Shown: piece by piece, positions 43,529-55,510 of the stretch
Layout: every line of letters begins with the position of its first letter
How positions within the stretch are numbered: the stretch's first letter is position 1
Assembly: GCA_015680685.1 (NCBI GenBank)
Contig: MNCI01002843.1
Location: forward strand, 160,075 to 224,074
DNA length: 64,000 nt
Direction of reading: 5' to 3'
Origin: Gnetum montanum
Lineage: Eukaryota > Streptophyta > Gnetopsida > Gnetales > Gnetaceae
The notes under the pieces: model-generated
Told to the model about the DNA's origin: nothing
The model's database searches: none
What the model saw: the letters and a program-made list of their open reading frames with translations, nothing else
Translations under genes and position numbers: made by a program

Positions 43529-45890
43529 ACTATGAAAGGTAAAATTAAAGAGTTGATTTTTTGGATATTTCTAAAAGCCTTCTCAAAGATAAAGTAGACT
43601 ACATAGAACTTCTAGAAATAAAGTAAATCATTGCTGTGGAGAAAAATTATCTATAATTACTTGACTTCATCCATAGTGCATGCGATGATGCAATACTATA
43701 GCTTTGAAAATGAGGGTTTTCATCAAAAAGTAATAACTTCTTTAAGTGATCATTGGAGAAGAGAACAATATAAGAAACATTATATAATAAAGTTGCATGG
43801 AAAGATTTTGAAGATATGAATGCAGATGAGTTTTCATAAATAATTAGAGGCATAGTGCATAAAGATGTTATTACAGTTTTGAAGATTAATGCCATCATGG
43901 TGAGTAATGATTTGTTGTATGACATGATGATCATGAACTACATTGTGTTGGGTGGTTATCTCAAAATTAAAGCCTATGTTGAATTTCTTAAAGACAATAA
44001 ATAATGTTTGATGCTACTTTGTCATAAAATGAGGCATTGAATAAAGATTTAATAACTGCCTATTCAAAAAAGAAGGAATATACCAAAGGTTTTGCAAAAT
44101 TTAAAGAAGAGGTTGAAGGTGTAATATGCTTTTCAAAGAAGCAATCATAAGAGTTAGCAACACTAAAGTAAGAAAGAAACATCATGGATTCTAGTACAAA
44201 GATAGACCTCCTAAGTAGACTAGAGGAATTAATGGTGAGAATTATGGAGTTATAGGATGTAAGAATTTTAATGTAAAAGTAGATGTCTAAACTTCAAGAA
44301 TAGCTTGACTCCTCACAAAATCTTATAAAAGATCTTATTAAACAACAGAGTAAGTTACATAACCTTTGATGAAGAACGAAAGAAAGTAGATGCCTTGGTG
44401 AGAGATCTACCAACATAGGTTATGAACAATGAATTGATAGTTCACTATAAAGAATTGTTAAAATTTACCTTAGATAGATGGTGTGAGCTTTAACCTATTA
44501 CTACTATGATGTCATCATTTTTTATGGTAGCTTACAATAAATTTTAAGCTAGAATGCAAAAGATGTCTACTAATCAATAAGTAAAAGAATTACCTAAAGA
44601 TGTTCCATGCCATCCTCTAAAAATTTTGTGATTTCTGAAGAGTCCACAATGAAGGGCTCTACTCCAAAATTGAAGCTTGAATCATCATTAAATATTTTTA
44701 ATAATTTAATAAATGCACATATAGACTTATTTGTTAATTGATAGTTCAAGTTATTAAATTTTTTTTGTTTTTATTCACTTACTTATAACTTCTTGTATTA
44801 GGTAGTACAATTTTTTAATTTTTAATTTATCATGATAAGCATATATTTATTTTTTGTGAATTAATATTTGGCTATATTGTAATATATTTTGAAGGAGACA
44901 CTTATCTCTAATATCTTTAGTTTTTTTCCTTGCATTTCATGAACTATTTAAAAATGACCAAAATAATTTATAACACTAGTTTACAAGACAAAAGTTTCTA
45001 ATCATCATCTTGTATTTATAATAATATCAACTTTACTAATTAGAAATATAACTAGTAGTTTTGTTGGTTACAATAATATACATTATATGTTCCACCATAT
45101 ATGTTTCATAAACATATTCCTAATTTCTTAGACCCAGTGATATAATCATCATAAAACATAACACTTCATCCTTGCCTATAAATCTAAGCACTTTCTCTAT
45201 ACTCATTGCCTATAACTCTAGGTACTTTTTGTACTTATATAATTTAACATATTCATAGTTTTATCTTCTTTTTTATGTTCATTGTTATCCACCATTTCGC
45301 GTGCTTAATTGTATTACCTTTTGGCCTAAATCTATTTCAATTCTCTAACAATTGACATTATCACTTGTTAAATAACAAAGATAGGCCATCATTGTAAAAA
45401 TAATATTTGTGTAAGAATTTTGTTAGAAATTTGAAAATGCTCAACTATGTTCTTATGAGATCATAAAGGATATAAAAGAATTTTTTTATTACAAGGCTTT
45501 AATATGGTGATGAATGATCTTGAACATTTCATTAAGAATATAACCAAAATTAACATTGTGAGCTCAAACAAACATGGTAAAGTTGTTACTTAAATACTAT
45601 ATTTCAAAAAGCATTAAAGAAAGGTTAATTCAAAAATTATGCTCTTCATCTTCCATAATTGCATGTATAAAAAAACTATAAATGCATTGTTCTCTTTGAA
45701 GATCAATTCATCTTCCTATTTAATTAATAAATAACCCCATAAGCATATGTGATTGTCACCTTACTTTGTCTAAAAATAGAAATAGATAAATAAGTAGGTA
45801 TTTTTGTTAAGGATCATCCTCAAATCTACTACAAATAAAATATTTTTTCCATATGATTGTTTCCACATGTACTTTAACAGCTTCTATCTA
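43529..45890. other. Old sequence with weak coding traces
   Basis: The plus strand at about 44015-44330 can be read as Lys/Glu-rich helical peptides with coiled-coil character (SRLEELMVRIMELQDV-like, KQMSKLQE), broken by stops. I do not recognise the source. The rest is AT-rich without landmarks. Confidence 0.3.
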
Positions 45891-47600
45891 ATCCTTATTT
45901 TCAAATTCTTAAAGCTCAAATTTAAATCTTGATCTTTAATATGTCATTTCAAAGTCAGTTTTTCCTCTCATTAAATCATCTTTTTTCTTGAGTGACCTTA
46001 TAAATTTCTTTGGATATGTGGATGTCAAGCCTAGTAAGAAACTTTTAATAAGATTGTAGAAATTTTTGAAGAGATACCATTTTTATAGGTAGAATATTTG
46101 GTTTTACTAATAAAATATCTTATAAAGTTTCCAAATGTTTCCATTGTGTTACAAGTAAATTGGGCCCTCAAGTTTCACAACTATATAATAGAACTACTTG
46201 AACATGTTGATTATACATTTACTTGCAAATATTCCTTGCCCAAATCTATTCTTTTGAAAATTTACTATGAACTAAATATAACGCATGGATATGTTTGAAG
46301 TCCTCCAAGCAATATAATCTTGCCAAAGATATCTATTTGAAATTAGGATGCCTAAATACTTACATGAGAAGATAATTTCATTTTTCTCTTATCTAATGTA
46401 AAAATCATTTACAAAAGATCTTGAATCACACATCATCAATTTGATTTTTCTAGCATTGACTTTATCCTTGAGATAGTACAAAAATCATCTAAAATTTAAA
46501 ACATAAACTTCAATTTTTGCTATAATTACTACATTATCATCAAACATTAAAATATTTACAATAAAATTTTCAACTTTAATGGAATCCAATGTAATAGAGA
46601 GCATCTATTGTTCTAATTCATCAATGAAGATGCCAAATAAAGTGGGTAAATTTTGACATTCTTGTTTCAAATAAATATTTCTATTTAAAATAAATTTTTT
46701 CTATGCATTATTATCAAGAACATAATTTATATTGAACTATATAACTTTTGAATAGCAGATAGAAATTCTAAAGGAATATTAATATCCTATAAATATCTCC
46801 ATAATTTATATCAAATAATAGAATCATAAGCTTTATAAAATTCCACAAGTAGAGATAAAATTTATTAGATAGTCATTTAGCCTAGTTCATATAATACCTT
46901 AATGTAATCAAGTGATCCATTGTGGAGCAATATTGCATGAAACTTTCTTGTAAACTTGTTTGAACATTGTTTAATTTTGTTCAACTATTAAGCCTTCTCA
47001 CAAGAATATTGCATAATGATTTTTCAAGGGGATGTCTAATCATAATGAGCCTATAATTATTAAGTTTATTTCTGTTATCTTTTTTGAATAACATTACTAC
47101 TTTATTGATGCATCAATTTTGTGAAAGCCCATTTTAGAGAGTTGTATTTAAAAGTTTACAAACTTCTATACAAACCATGGTTGCTTCCAATTTAAGCGAC
47201 TCTATATACAAGCCTAAAGCATCTATTGTTTTGGAAAAAGCTAGTTGAGTTAATCCTATTTTTATCTCAATTTGAACATGTATAGAGGTGTTTGAGAGGT
47301 GGGGTGGATATTGACAACTTGTTCATGTTTAAAGAGAAATCTAAAGAAATTAGTAACTATTAAAAAATAAAAATTCTAAATCGTTTATTATTTTTTTGAT
47401 GAAAAAGTTGTCAAAATACCTTAGGATTCTTCTTAATCATATTAAAGAGTTGTTCCTTATGCTCCCTGATAAATTTTCTTTTCTTTCATTGAATAAGATT
47501 CTTGTATGTTTTAATAACCTATTAATCATGATTATCTCTTTTAACATGCAATGAAGCTTAAATACACTCAGTGTCAAACCACAATAAGGGGATTCTTTTA
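45890..47600 (-). pseudogene. RTE-like LINE reverse transcriptase remnant
   Basis: Read on the minus strand with frame changes. Near 47090-47000: NYRLIMIRHPLEKSL then LVRRLN. Near 46960-46900: STMDHLITLRYYM, corresponding to the HST-x-DH-x-VTLR stretch of non-LTR RTs. Near 46870-46790: a VDF-x-KAYDSI-like box followed by LW-YL and IP. Near 46560-46500: M-F-D-D-N-V-V-I-I-A, the Y/F-x-D-D catalytic motif. Near 46370-46320: CKYLGILIS, typical of the LINE thumb. The endonuclease part is not recognisable. Stops and indels are dense, so this is an ancient copy. Such enzymes prime cDNA at a nicked target site. Confidence 0.65.
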
Positions 47601-47977
47601 GGTTGTTAATGATTCTTGTATGCTTTAATGAATTTTAAAGTAAACTCTTATCATTAGAAAATATTTATTTGTCGTTTGAAGTGAATTAATTTTGGCTGAA
47701 CTTTTTGAGGTGTAATTAATAGAAAGAACCAATAAGTTTCACATATAAGACAAAATAATACCTTTTTTGAGATGATCATAAATTACTAATACAACCACAA
47801 AGCAAACTTTGTATCCATAATAACAATGGATTTTATCTTTTATTTCCTTTGTTAATTCATCCATAATAATGGCACTTAGGATTAATCCTTCAATAGATAA
47901 TAAACTTAATAAAGATACAAGAAATAGAATTAAGTGAGGATGGTCAAAATGGAGATAGGCTAGTGGTATTCTATGTA

Positions 47978-48190
47978 ATAAGAAAATACCAATATAAAGA
48001 AAAGATCATCACCTAGAGCCACAATGCTTATCCTACTAAGTGGAATCCCTAGAGGATTGATAGATAAATGAAAGCCTAATCTCTTCGAGTGGCTACATGA
48101 AGACTTGAACCTACATCTTCAACATGAGAAATAAGCACCTTACCATCACTCCAAATGATGGTCCATAAAAGAATACCAATATAAGTAAAG
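47978..48190 (-). mobile_element. tRNA-derived SINE with long target-site duplications
   Basis: On the minus strand the roughly 160-bp body (48164 down to 48005) begins GGACCATCATTTGGAG, followed by an A-box-like TGGTAAGGTGC and a B-box-like GGTTCAAGTC, with the spacing of a tRNA-type pol III promoter. It is flanked by imperfect direct repeats of about 26 bp (47978-48004 and 48165-48190) sharing ATACCAATATAA, as left by LINE-driven insertion. It has no obvious poly(A). The RTE-like LINE remnants nearby are candidates for the mobilising machinery type. Confidence 0.7.
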
Positions 48191-48239
48191 ATAAAATTTT
48201 ATAGGATAGTAATGAAGCCTACTATCTTATATGTTGTTG

Positions 48240-48655
48240 ACTGCTAGGTAGTACAAAAGAGGCATAAATGCTTAGATGGATATTGAATGTTACCAATAGA
48301 GATAAACTGCATAACATAATATAATATAGACATTAAATGAAGACTTGGAGTGGTTTTTACTTTAAATAACTTATAGAAATTATAGCTTAGATGCTTTAAG
48401 GCCTTGGAAAGAAAATCAAAGAATGAGCCTATTAAAAAAGATTGCTACATCATTATTTCAAGAAAGCCATTGAGAATAAAGACAAAAAAAGACATGTAAG
48501 GAAATAGCTAAAGATGATTTTTTAAAAAAATCACAACTAAATAAAGATCTAGCTCTTCATAAAGGTAGATAGTGAAAAAGAATTCATGTAGCCAACCCCA
48601 TTTTGTTAGAACAAGTCTGAGATAACGATAATGATTTTATAAATATATTCATAAA
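48240..48655 (+). pseudogene. C-terminal end and 3' tail of an RTE-like LINE
   Basis: From about 48489 the plus strand reads KTCKEIAKDDFLKKSQLNKD and, after two stops, K-R-I-H-V-A-N-P-I, matching the conserved KTW...WRK-x-IHVADP C-terminus of plant RTE-type LINEs. The following sequence (CATGTAGCCAACCCCATTTTG...GATAACGATAATGAT) is the short 3' tail, which ends in GAT-like repeats. The upstream part is decayed. Confidence 0.6.
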
Positions 48656-48943
48656 CTACTCCTTTTTTATCAAATAAGTTTTCAGAACTATCTAGACTTC
48701 CTTCTTAATATTTAAAATATTTTTTATTGTCTATCATAAGAAAATATCCACTTCCTATTTCATGTAAGCTTTTTGTACGTGTTTTCTCCAATTAAATCTA
48801 CATCATACTCATTACCTTTCAATATAATTCTAACTTGTTTACATGCTTTATTAAAATATTATTTTCTCTAATTTTATTTGCCTTGGTATATGATGAGAAA
48901 CTTCAATTAAAAGTTTGCATAAATTATTATTATAACATGGAAA

Positions 48944-50344
48944 ATCACATTTTCTTTCTAGTTTTATCAAAAACTAATTTCTTACTCTTTATGTCCTAAG
49001 GATATTATAACCTAATGAGCGATGAGGTACCTCTTACACCCAATGATACGAATCACAAGTGTTCACGCACAATCTAGTCAAATTCCATGGATAGGACTAG
49101 TTGTGGCATCTAGATCATTATGCCTTGATCAAAATTCATTATCTTCCCACTTGGACTAGTGGTAGCTTTGTCACATATGATTTATTCCAAAGTGAGGCAT
49201 ATGATTCTTGATGTTTTTTTAGCCTTATGCTACTCCTAATGATAATAGATAAATCAATTATTTAACTAATTAACAATGAAATTAAATTCTAAACTAGCCT
49301 ACAAGTGATGAGTGTCTATTCCCAACTTATTGTACACATCCTAAACCCATGTATCCACTACTAGGATTATCGAGCACTATGCATTTGGACAAACCAAGCA
49401 ATAACACTACTAGGGTTACCAAGAAAATATGTGTTTACACTTGAAATTAATCATGCTAATGTTCATGGAAACATAAATATTAACTAAGTAGATGAAAAGT
49501 AAATTACATGGAAAGTAAATGTAACCTAAGTCAAAGTGCTGCAATGAATAAGAATCAATCTCAATCTTATTGCCATTCATGGAATATGTCCAAGTCCATT
49601 GCCACTCGAATAAGAGTTATACAACTGACTCAGACTACAAGCACTCACTAACTACTCTCTTAGACTATGAAATAAAAATACAAGAGTTTAGCTACTCTAT
49701 TAACAAAAATTATTCCCAAACTGTGTGCCCAAGCGCTATATTTATAGGCCAACATACATCCTACGATATCATATATGCGACATTACTTCTTGGGCCCCAA
49801 TATCAAATATTCGATATTAAGGCTTTGATAAAATATGATTCACCATAACCTAAAATTGTTTGACTATATGTACCTCCAAGACATATAGCCAACGTGATCG
49901 TTTCATAGAGCTTAGCATATTTTTTTGAAACAAACCTTGATTAATGTTGATAAAAATTGTTAAAAAAACATCAATGTTGGAATATCCCTTGGAACTATCC
50001 TATTTAAAAATAGAAAATATATAATTTCATTAATTAGTTATTTTCCTTTGCAATCATACTTACTATCACATTTTCTTTCTAGTTATAGCAAAAACTAATT
50101 CTTTACTCTTTATGTCCTAAGGATATTGTAACTTAAAATTGTTTGACTGTATGTACCTCCAAGAGATATAGCCAACATGATACTTTCATAGAGCTTAAGC
50201 ATATTCTTTGAAACAAAACTTGATTAATGTTGATAAAAATTGTTAACAAAACATCAACAATATCCCTTGGAACTATTCTATTTAAAAATAGAAAATCTAA
50301 AATTTATCATTAATTAGTTATTTTCCTTTGTAATCATACATACT
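48944..50344. repeat. 280-bp tandem duplication, left copy split by a solo LTR
   Basis: The copy at 50065-50344 is matched by 48944-49012 plus 49846-50064, from ATCACATTTTCTTTCTAG through CTTTGTAATCATAC. About nine in ten bases agree. The right copy lacks the LTR and so shows the site before insertion. Confidence 0.9.
49013..49845 (-). mobile_element. Solo LTR related to the GP/E4 family
   Basis: 833 bp flanked by perfect TAACC duplications (49008-49012 and 49846-49850). Its left part (TAATGAGCGATGAGGTACC) matches the end of the GP LTRs on the minus strand. It contains TATAAATA at 49739-49746 (minus) and decayed GATATC sites upstream of it. No internal sequence remains, so it arose by LTR-LTR recombination. 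Confidence 0.9.
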
Positions 50345-50869
50345 ATCATCAAACACCTTGTTATATTTTGCATTAATATCATAATCTACATAGCTATAAG
50401 AAAATATGTGTAAAATCTTAGTTTGCCTTAAATCAATTCAAAAATTAAAATCCTTTCTATTGCAACATATTTTGTTTTTGTTTTTTTTTTTATAGATTGA
50501 AGATTATGCTCTTTTGACCAATATTCCTTATTATACAAAGACAATTCATGAGGGATAAAATAGTAGAAAATAATATATAAGGTTATTCTTGTTGGACGAT
50601 AGGGTGCAAGGAAAGTATTCAAGGCATTTTTCATTCTAAGGGAAAAACCTTAGGATGGTTATTTGATATTTTTTTTATTAAAATTAGATGAGTTATGATG
50701 TAACATGAAAATTGCCCTATACCAAGCCCAAATACTAAAGTAGGGTTAGCATGAGGTTGTAAAACCTTGCTAAATCTTATGGATGATTTATTTTTCAAAT
50801 TTTGCAGATGTTAAGGCATTCCATAGATGTGATGCATAGCAATCATAATGTCCCAGTTACTATGCAAAA
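50345..50869. other. No recognised gene
   Basis: AT-rich sequence with no protein or RNA signal that I can name. Confidence 0.4.
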
Positions 50870-50965
50870 TTCATTATAGAGGTGAATGACAAAAAACAAT
50901 TCATGTAGCCAACCCCATTTCTTGGCACAAGGCTAGGATGATAATGATGATGATGTAAAATGGAC
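50870..50965 (+). repeat. 3' tail of a second RTE-like LINE
   Basis: CAATTCATGTAGCCAACCCC followed by an imperfect GATAATGATGATGATG tail closely matches the tail at 48565-48650. Only the last 90 or so bases are present, as expected of a 5'-truncated LINE insertion. Confidence 0.6.
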
Positions 50966-51805
50966 TTGGAGGTCTTAAAGGATTTTATTAAAAAGTTAAA
51001 AAATGATATTTAATGGATAGATGTAACTTATTTTTATCTTAAATACCCTTTAAAATTACAAAATTTAAAATGAAGGAATAAGACAAACTTTTCCCCAAAA
51101 GATGTATTATGGCTATATTCCATTTTTAAAAGTTAGAGACCATTCATATAAGATGAGAACAATGGAGAAATTAATATAATGAATTTTTTAAAGAAGAAAG
51201 AAGCTATTACTAATGATTGATGACTTTTAAAAAATATGTTTGTCAACAATTCATTACTCTCTTATTTTCATCACCTCACCATTCTCTTCATTACTTACTA
51301 ACAATACTCTTTCTCTATTCATTTACATGCATCACTCTCTCTCATACACTCATAATTATTTCATTATTTTTATTAATAGTTATCAATTTCAACATTCAAT
51401 AATAATCCTAGATAATCAACACTCATTACCTTGAATATTGAATTTGAGTTACATTCATCTAGGTGAAGAATTTTGAAAAATCAATAAATTTTGAAAAGTT
51501 GTATTTTAATTCATATTTGACTAAGCAAATGATATCCAATTAATCTAAAATTTTATTAGTGGATAGATTATGAAACAAGGTTTCCAATGAGTTGAACAAT
51601 AATCCAAAACTCATCTAAATTTTAGAGATATCATAGTTTTGAAATCAGTATTCTACATCAATCTTAGATGGGTTGCCTTAATTCAATGAATTGCCCTTGC
51701 TGTAAAAAGGAAAATAATTTTTAAAAAAATTTCTACACTTCTAAAAAATAGCAAAGTGATATTATAGTATTAGTTTTAGTTCAAATCAAACAAAAGCAAT
51801 AAAAT
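50966..51805. other. No recognised gene
   Basis: AT-rich. Short plus-strand frames near 51217-51434 are hydrophobic, Ser/Leu-rich by-products of a pyrimidine-rich stretch. Confidence 0.4.
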
Positions 51806-52040
51806 GATGATGAAAAATCCTCCTAAAGAAAGGCTATTGAACCAAGGTTGGTAATAATCTTGTGATAAAGAAATTTCCTCTTAAATGAAAATTGATGATG
51901 AGCCACAATTGATAACAATCTTATGATTTCCTTCTAAAGGAGGATTGATGAAGTAAGCTTAACAACAATCTTAGTTATGATGAACCAAGGTTGGTAACAA
52001 TCATGATTATGAAGAATTTACCTTCTAAAGGAAGGCCATT
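51806..52040. repeat. Imperfect 55-70-bp tandem repeat
   Basis: Three to four units with CCTTCTAAAGGAAGG, TTGATGAACCAAGG and TTGGTAACAATCTTATGAT-like segments in the same order. Confidence 0.6.
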
Positions 52041-52079
52041 AAAATAATTTAAGTAGCATAAAGAAATCACACTGGCTTA

Positions 52080-53530
52080 CGTAATGAATGTAATATGGAA
52101 GGCCATCAACTCTTTTTCCATAGTGGTGTAGTTTAGTTGTGCACCTACAATACTCTGGCTTACGTAGTGAATGTAATATGGACATTTTTTATCATTCATC
52201 TACGTAAGCACTACCCCCAAAGCATAATTTGATGCATCGGTCATCACATGAAATGGCCTGGACCAATCAAGTGCTTGTAGAATTGGGGTCTCAACAAGCT
52301 TCTACTTTAGTTGCTAACATGTTGTTTTGCATGCATGGGTCCAAACAAATGATGCATCTTTCTTTGTTAATTCAACCAATGGCTTGGCAATTTTGAAAAA
52401 AATCTTGATGAAGCGCCAGTAATAGCTAGTATGACCAAGGAATGACCACACTTCTTTAACTATTCCTGGTTGATGAGTTATTCCTTAGATGACCCTTATC
52501 TATTTAGGGTCCATCTTGATTCCTGCTTTTGAGATATGGTTCCCCAAGACCATGACTTTCTAGACCATAAGATGGATCTTTTGCCAATTGTTCTAGAGGT
52601 TTGTTTTGACACATCTCCTCAACACCTGCTTAAGACAGTCCAAGGCTTGCTCGAACATAGCTCCATAGGTAGAAAAGTCATCCATGAAGACTTCTACCCT
52701 GCTACGAATTTATTATTAGAAAATGCTAAGGACTAATCGTTGAAATGTAGTTGGGGCATTACATAGACCAAATGGCATTTGATGGTAAGTGAAAGTCCCC
52801 CAAGAACTTGTGAAAGTCATCTTCACCTAGTCCTCTAGTGCGATTTTGATTTGGTTATAGCCATTATAACCATCCAGAAAGTTGTAGTAGTTATGCCTAG
52901 AAATGGTGTCCAACACTTGGTCAACAAAGGGCAACAGAAAATGATCTTTGAAAGTTGCAATATTGAGTAGCCAAAAGTTGATGCACACCCGCCATTTGCC
53001 TCCTTTCTTGGGCACAATCGCAAATGGGCTAACCCACTCACTATCTACAATAGGATAGATGAATTTGGCCTTGAGTTGCTCAATCTTCTCTTTGACAATC
53101 TGCTTTAATTTGGGATTCAATCTCCATAGTAGCTAATGTTTCAACTTAACGGTAGGGTCAGTGTATATCCAGTGCTGGCATATTCTTGGATCTATTCTTA
53201 TGAGCTTAGAATATGACTAGGCAAAGGCTACTGACCATTTTTCCACAACATTCATCAACATCTTCTTTTGTCCTGTATGAAGTTTTGCATTAATACTGAT
53301 TGGCCTTCTATTTTTTAAGAACACATACTCCATTCCAGTTAGTAGTGTCTTTAATTCAAGGGGTTCTTGTTTGATATTGTCAGGAATCTCCAACTCTCCC
53401 CAATTGATATCATTTACTCCCTTAGAAAGCTTATGATGAACTTAGTTGAGTTCATCCATACTTGCAACATAATCACATGTTAGGCCCTCAGTAGGTTCCA
53501 TGCACAATGTACTACTGCTAGAATCAGTTG
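52080..53530 (-). pseudogene. Ty3/gypsy reverse transcriptase (fragment probably of E5)
   Basis: Reading down the minus strand: a linker (INWGELEIPDN, EPLELKTLL), the frame 52827-53120 with the RT N-terminal motifs (DSEWVSPFAIVPKKGGKWRVC, FKDHFLLPFVDQVLDT, LDGYNGYNQIKIA), then MPFGLCNAPTTFQ, and the catalytic box V-F-M-D-D-F at about 52675-52700, intact in sequence. A SFLGHTSYYWRFI thumb motif and an early RNase H stretch (GAQLNYTTMEKELMA near 52110-52140) follow, where it stops at a small tandem duplication (TGGCTTACGTAATGAATG near 52073 and 52156). Stops are scattered through it. It copies element RNA when active. Confidence 0.8.
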
Positions 53531-54146
53531 TTAGCCACTAGGTGCCTTCTTGTTTTGTGGTTGTCGCATACAGACATCTTTGGATTTTAGCTTTCGATGC
53601 ACACTGCTTGCATGCAGAGATAGATGTTCGCTTCAATAACCATAGCTTTTGCACACAATGGCATCCTAAATTCCTGTATGCAGTACATGGAACCCTCTTC
53701 TTCTCGATCTTCCCAAATTCATTTTCCTTGGATATCTCTAAGGAAAGATCTCTAATGCCCATTTTTGCATCAACAGTGCTTAACCATGCCCTTTCCATAA
53801 TAATTAGGAAGTCCCCTTTGCAATTCTCCACCTTGATTACTAAGAAGTCAACAGGATATGACCACCCACAAACAATGGTTACAATGTCTTCTAGTAGTCC
53901 CAATGGAATAATGATGTACTGATCTACCAACTCCAGCCTGATGTTTCTCTTCTTCAAAGGAGGAAGGTTCCACGTAGTGTACATCTCATGCAAGATCATA
54001 TTGACACCAAAAATAGAGTTAAGAATAGCTTTACAAGGCTCATTCCTAACAATTTTCAAATATACTAAGGGACTCCCAAGATCAGCTAACTTCCTAGGCA
54101 AGTTACCAGCTCGAATGCAATCAAATACAACATGGGTCAACATCAT
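53531..54146 (-). pseudogene. Ty3/gypsy aspartic protease (same fragment)
   Basis: A 202-codon open frame: GNLPRKLADLGSPLVYLKI, the catalytic loop near 54008-54024 reading N-S-I-F-G-V-N (both D and G of D-S-G changed), LELVDQYIIIPLGLLEDIVTI, FLVIKVENCKGDF, LIIMERAWLSTVDAKMGI, then a Cys-rich tail. It is close to the GP proteases but leads into RT (INWGELEIPDN), not into the GP non-coding tail. At 54147-54162 it abuts integrase of E4, a junction not expected in one intact element. Confidence 0.8.
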
Positions 54147-54162
54147 AGTGTTGCATTAATTT

Positions 54163-54972
54163 CTAAAAAGTTGCACCTGTGAAGTGGGTACCACTGTCTA
54201 AAATAAGTGCACGAGGCACACCAAACCTATTTATGATTTCTTGTTGAACAAATCGTGTAGCAATAGATAATGTACAATCCTTAACAGCAACTGCTTCTGC
54301 CCATTTAGTTAGGTAATCAATAACAACAATGATATAGTCTTTTCCATTGGACATTGGTGTAATTGGCCCCATAAAATCAATTCCCCAAATGTCAAAGGCT
54401 TCTAATGGTTGGATCCATTGTTGCGAACCCTCCATTCTAGGAGTCATTCCCCCATCACGTTGATAGTGCTCACAAGATTGGATGAATTGATGGACATCCT
54501 GAAGCAATGTAGGCCAATAATATCTTGCAAGCAAGATCTTGATGGTCGTTCATCTCCCAATGTAATGACCCCCACAAGGACCCTCATGAGCATCTTGGAG
54601 AACTTGTAGTTGATCTATATCAGGAACACATCATCAAACCAAGACATTACGACACACTTTGTAAAGTTGCCCATTGATCTCCATAAAGTACTTGGCTCAA
54701 TGAAGAAACTATTGTTTCTTCTTAAGGTTTAACTCTTGTCGTAATTTTTGGGTGAGGAGATAGGTAAGAATGATACTATACCAATTTGTCTCCATGGGTG
54801 ATTGATTATTCACTACACCAGCAAAGAGGAATTCATCAGGGAAATAATTAGAAACTAGATACTCATCCTCTTTGTTATCCCATTGCAATCGAGATAAATG
54901 ATCAGCAACTGTGTTCTCAATGCCTTTACGATTGATCATCATAAGATTGAACTCTTGTAAGATTACAAGCCA
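54163..54972 (-). pseudogene. E4 RNase H C-terminus and integrase, truncated
   Basis: At 54870-54985 the sequence continues RNase H: LQEFNLMMINRKG then NTVADHLSRLQW, the conserved end of plant Ty3/gypsy RNase H. Integrase is in 54163-54534: a zinc-finger part where the CxxC reads C-E-H-Y (second Cys lost), W-G-I-D-F-M-G-P with the first catalytic Asp, and L-I-L-D-S-G-T-H-F with the second. The segment with the catalytic Glu is cut off at 54163. The part between 54534 and 54709 is frame-shifted. An intact integrase would insert the cDNA into the genome. Confidence 0.8.
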
Positions 54973-55301
54973 AAACACCACTAATTTCAGCCTAACACTT
55001 TGAAACAAGAATGACTCAAGCCCTTTCGAGCTTTTGGGAGGCAAAATTTGGCTAAGGCATGCAAACCACGTCAACTAAATCAAGCCAGCTTGCTCATCCC
55101 GTCAAGCTGGAAGCTTGCCCACAGCGTGACCAACTCTCGAAGTCTCAAAACTGAGCCAAAACGATTTGATCTACAATGTCCAAGTCATCCTCAAAGCACA
55201 TCCTTGATAGCTTCCAATCCCAACTTTCAAAATGCCAAATTTTAGCTCAAAATTGCAATTTTTTGCAAGATTTCATAGGTCACACTGCATGTCACGCTGT
55301 G

Positions 55302-55319
55302 GTCACACTATAGTGTGAC
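55302..55319. repeat. Perfect 18-bp palindrome GTCACACTATAGTGTGAC
   Basis: A perfect palindrome that differs from the one at 55492-55509 only by symmetric G-to-A and C-to-T changes. Confidence 0.95.
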
Positions 55320-55490
55320 TGCAGCATAACCTACCAAAGTGGTTCCAAACAAGTCACATCCAGGCTCAAATTCCAGATTTTAGATCACTCTCAGGATCAA
55401 CAATAGCCAGATAGTAATTGCACTCAAGAATCAAGCTTCAAAATCTCAATTTTGAATAAAATACATCATTTTTGAGTCATGTCACGCTGT

Positions 55491-55510
55491 GGTCACGCTG
55501 CAGCGTGACC
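55491..55510. repeat. Perfect 20-bp palindrome GGTCACGCTGCAGCGTGACC
   Basis: Self-complementary over 20 bases. Partial copies lie at 55118-55130, 55291-55303, 55480-55493 and 55651-55666. Confidence 0.95.

Noticed and set aside
44000-44740. Coiled-coil host gene on the plus strand
   Set aside because: Stops in every frame and no family recognised; noted only as a weak trace.
48005-48164. A functional tRNA gene
   Set aside because: It has only A- and B-box similarity, no cloverleaf with an anticodon arm, and long target-site duplications, as in a SINE.
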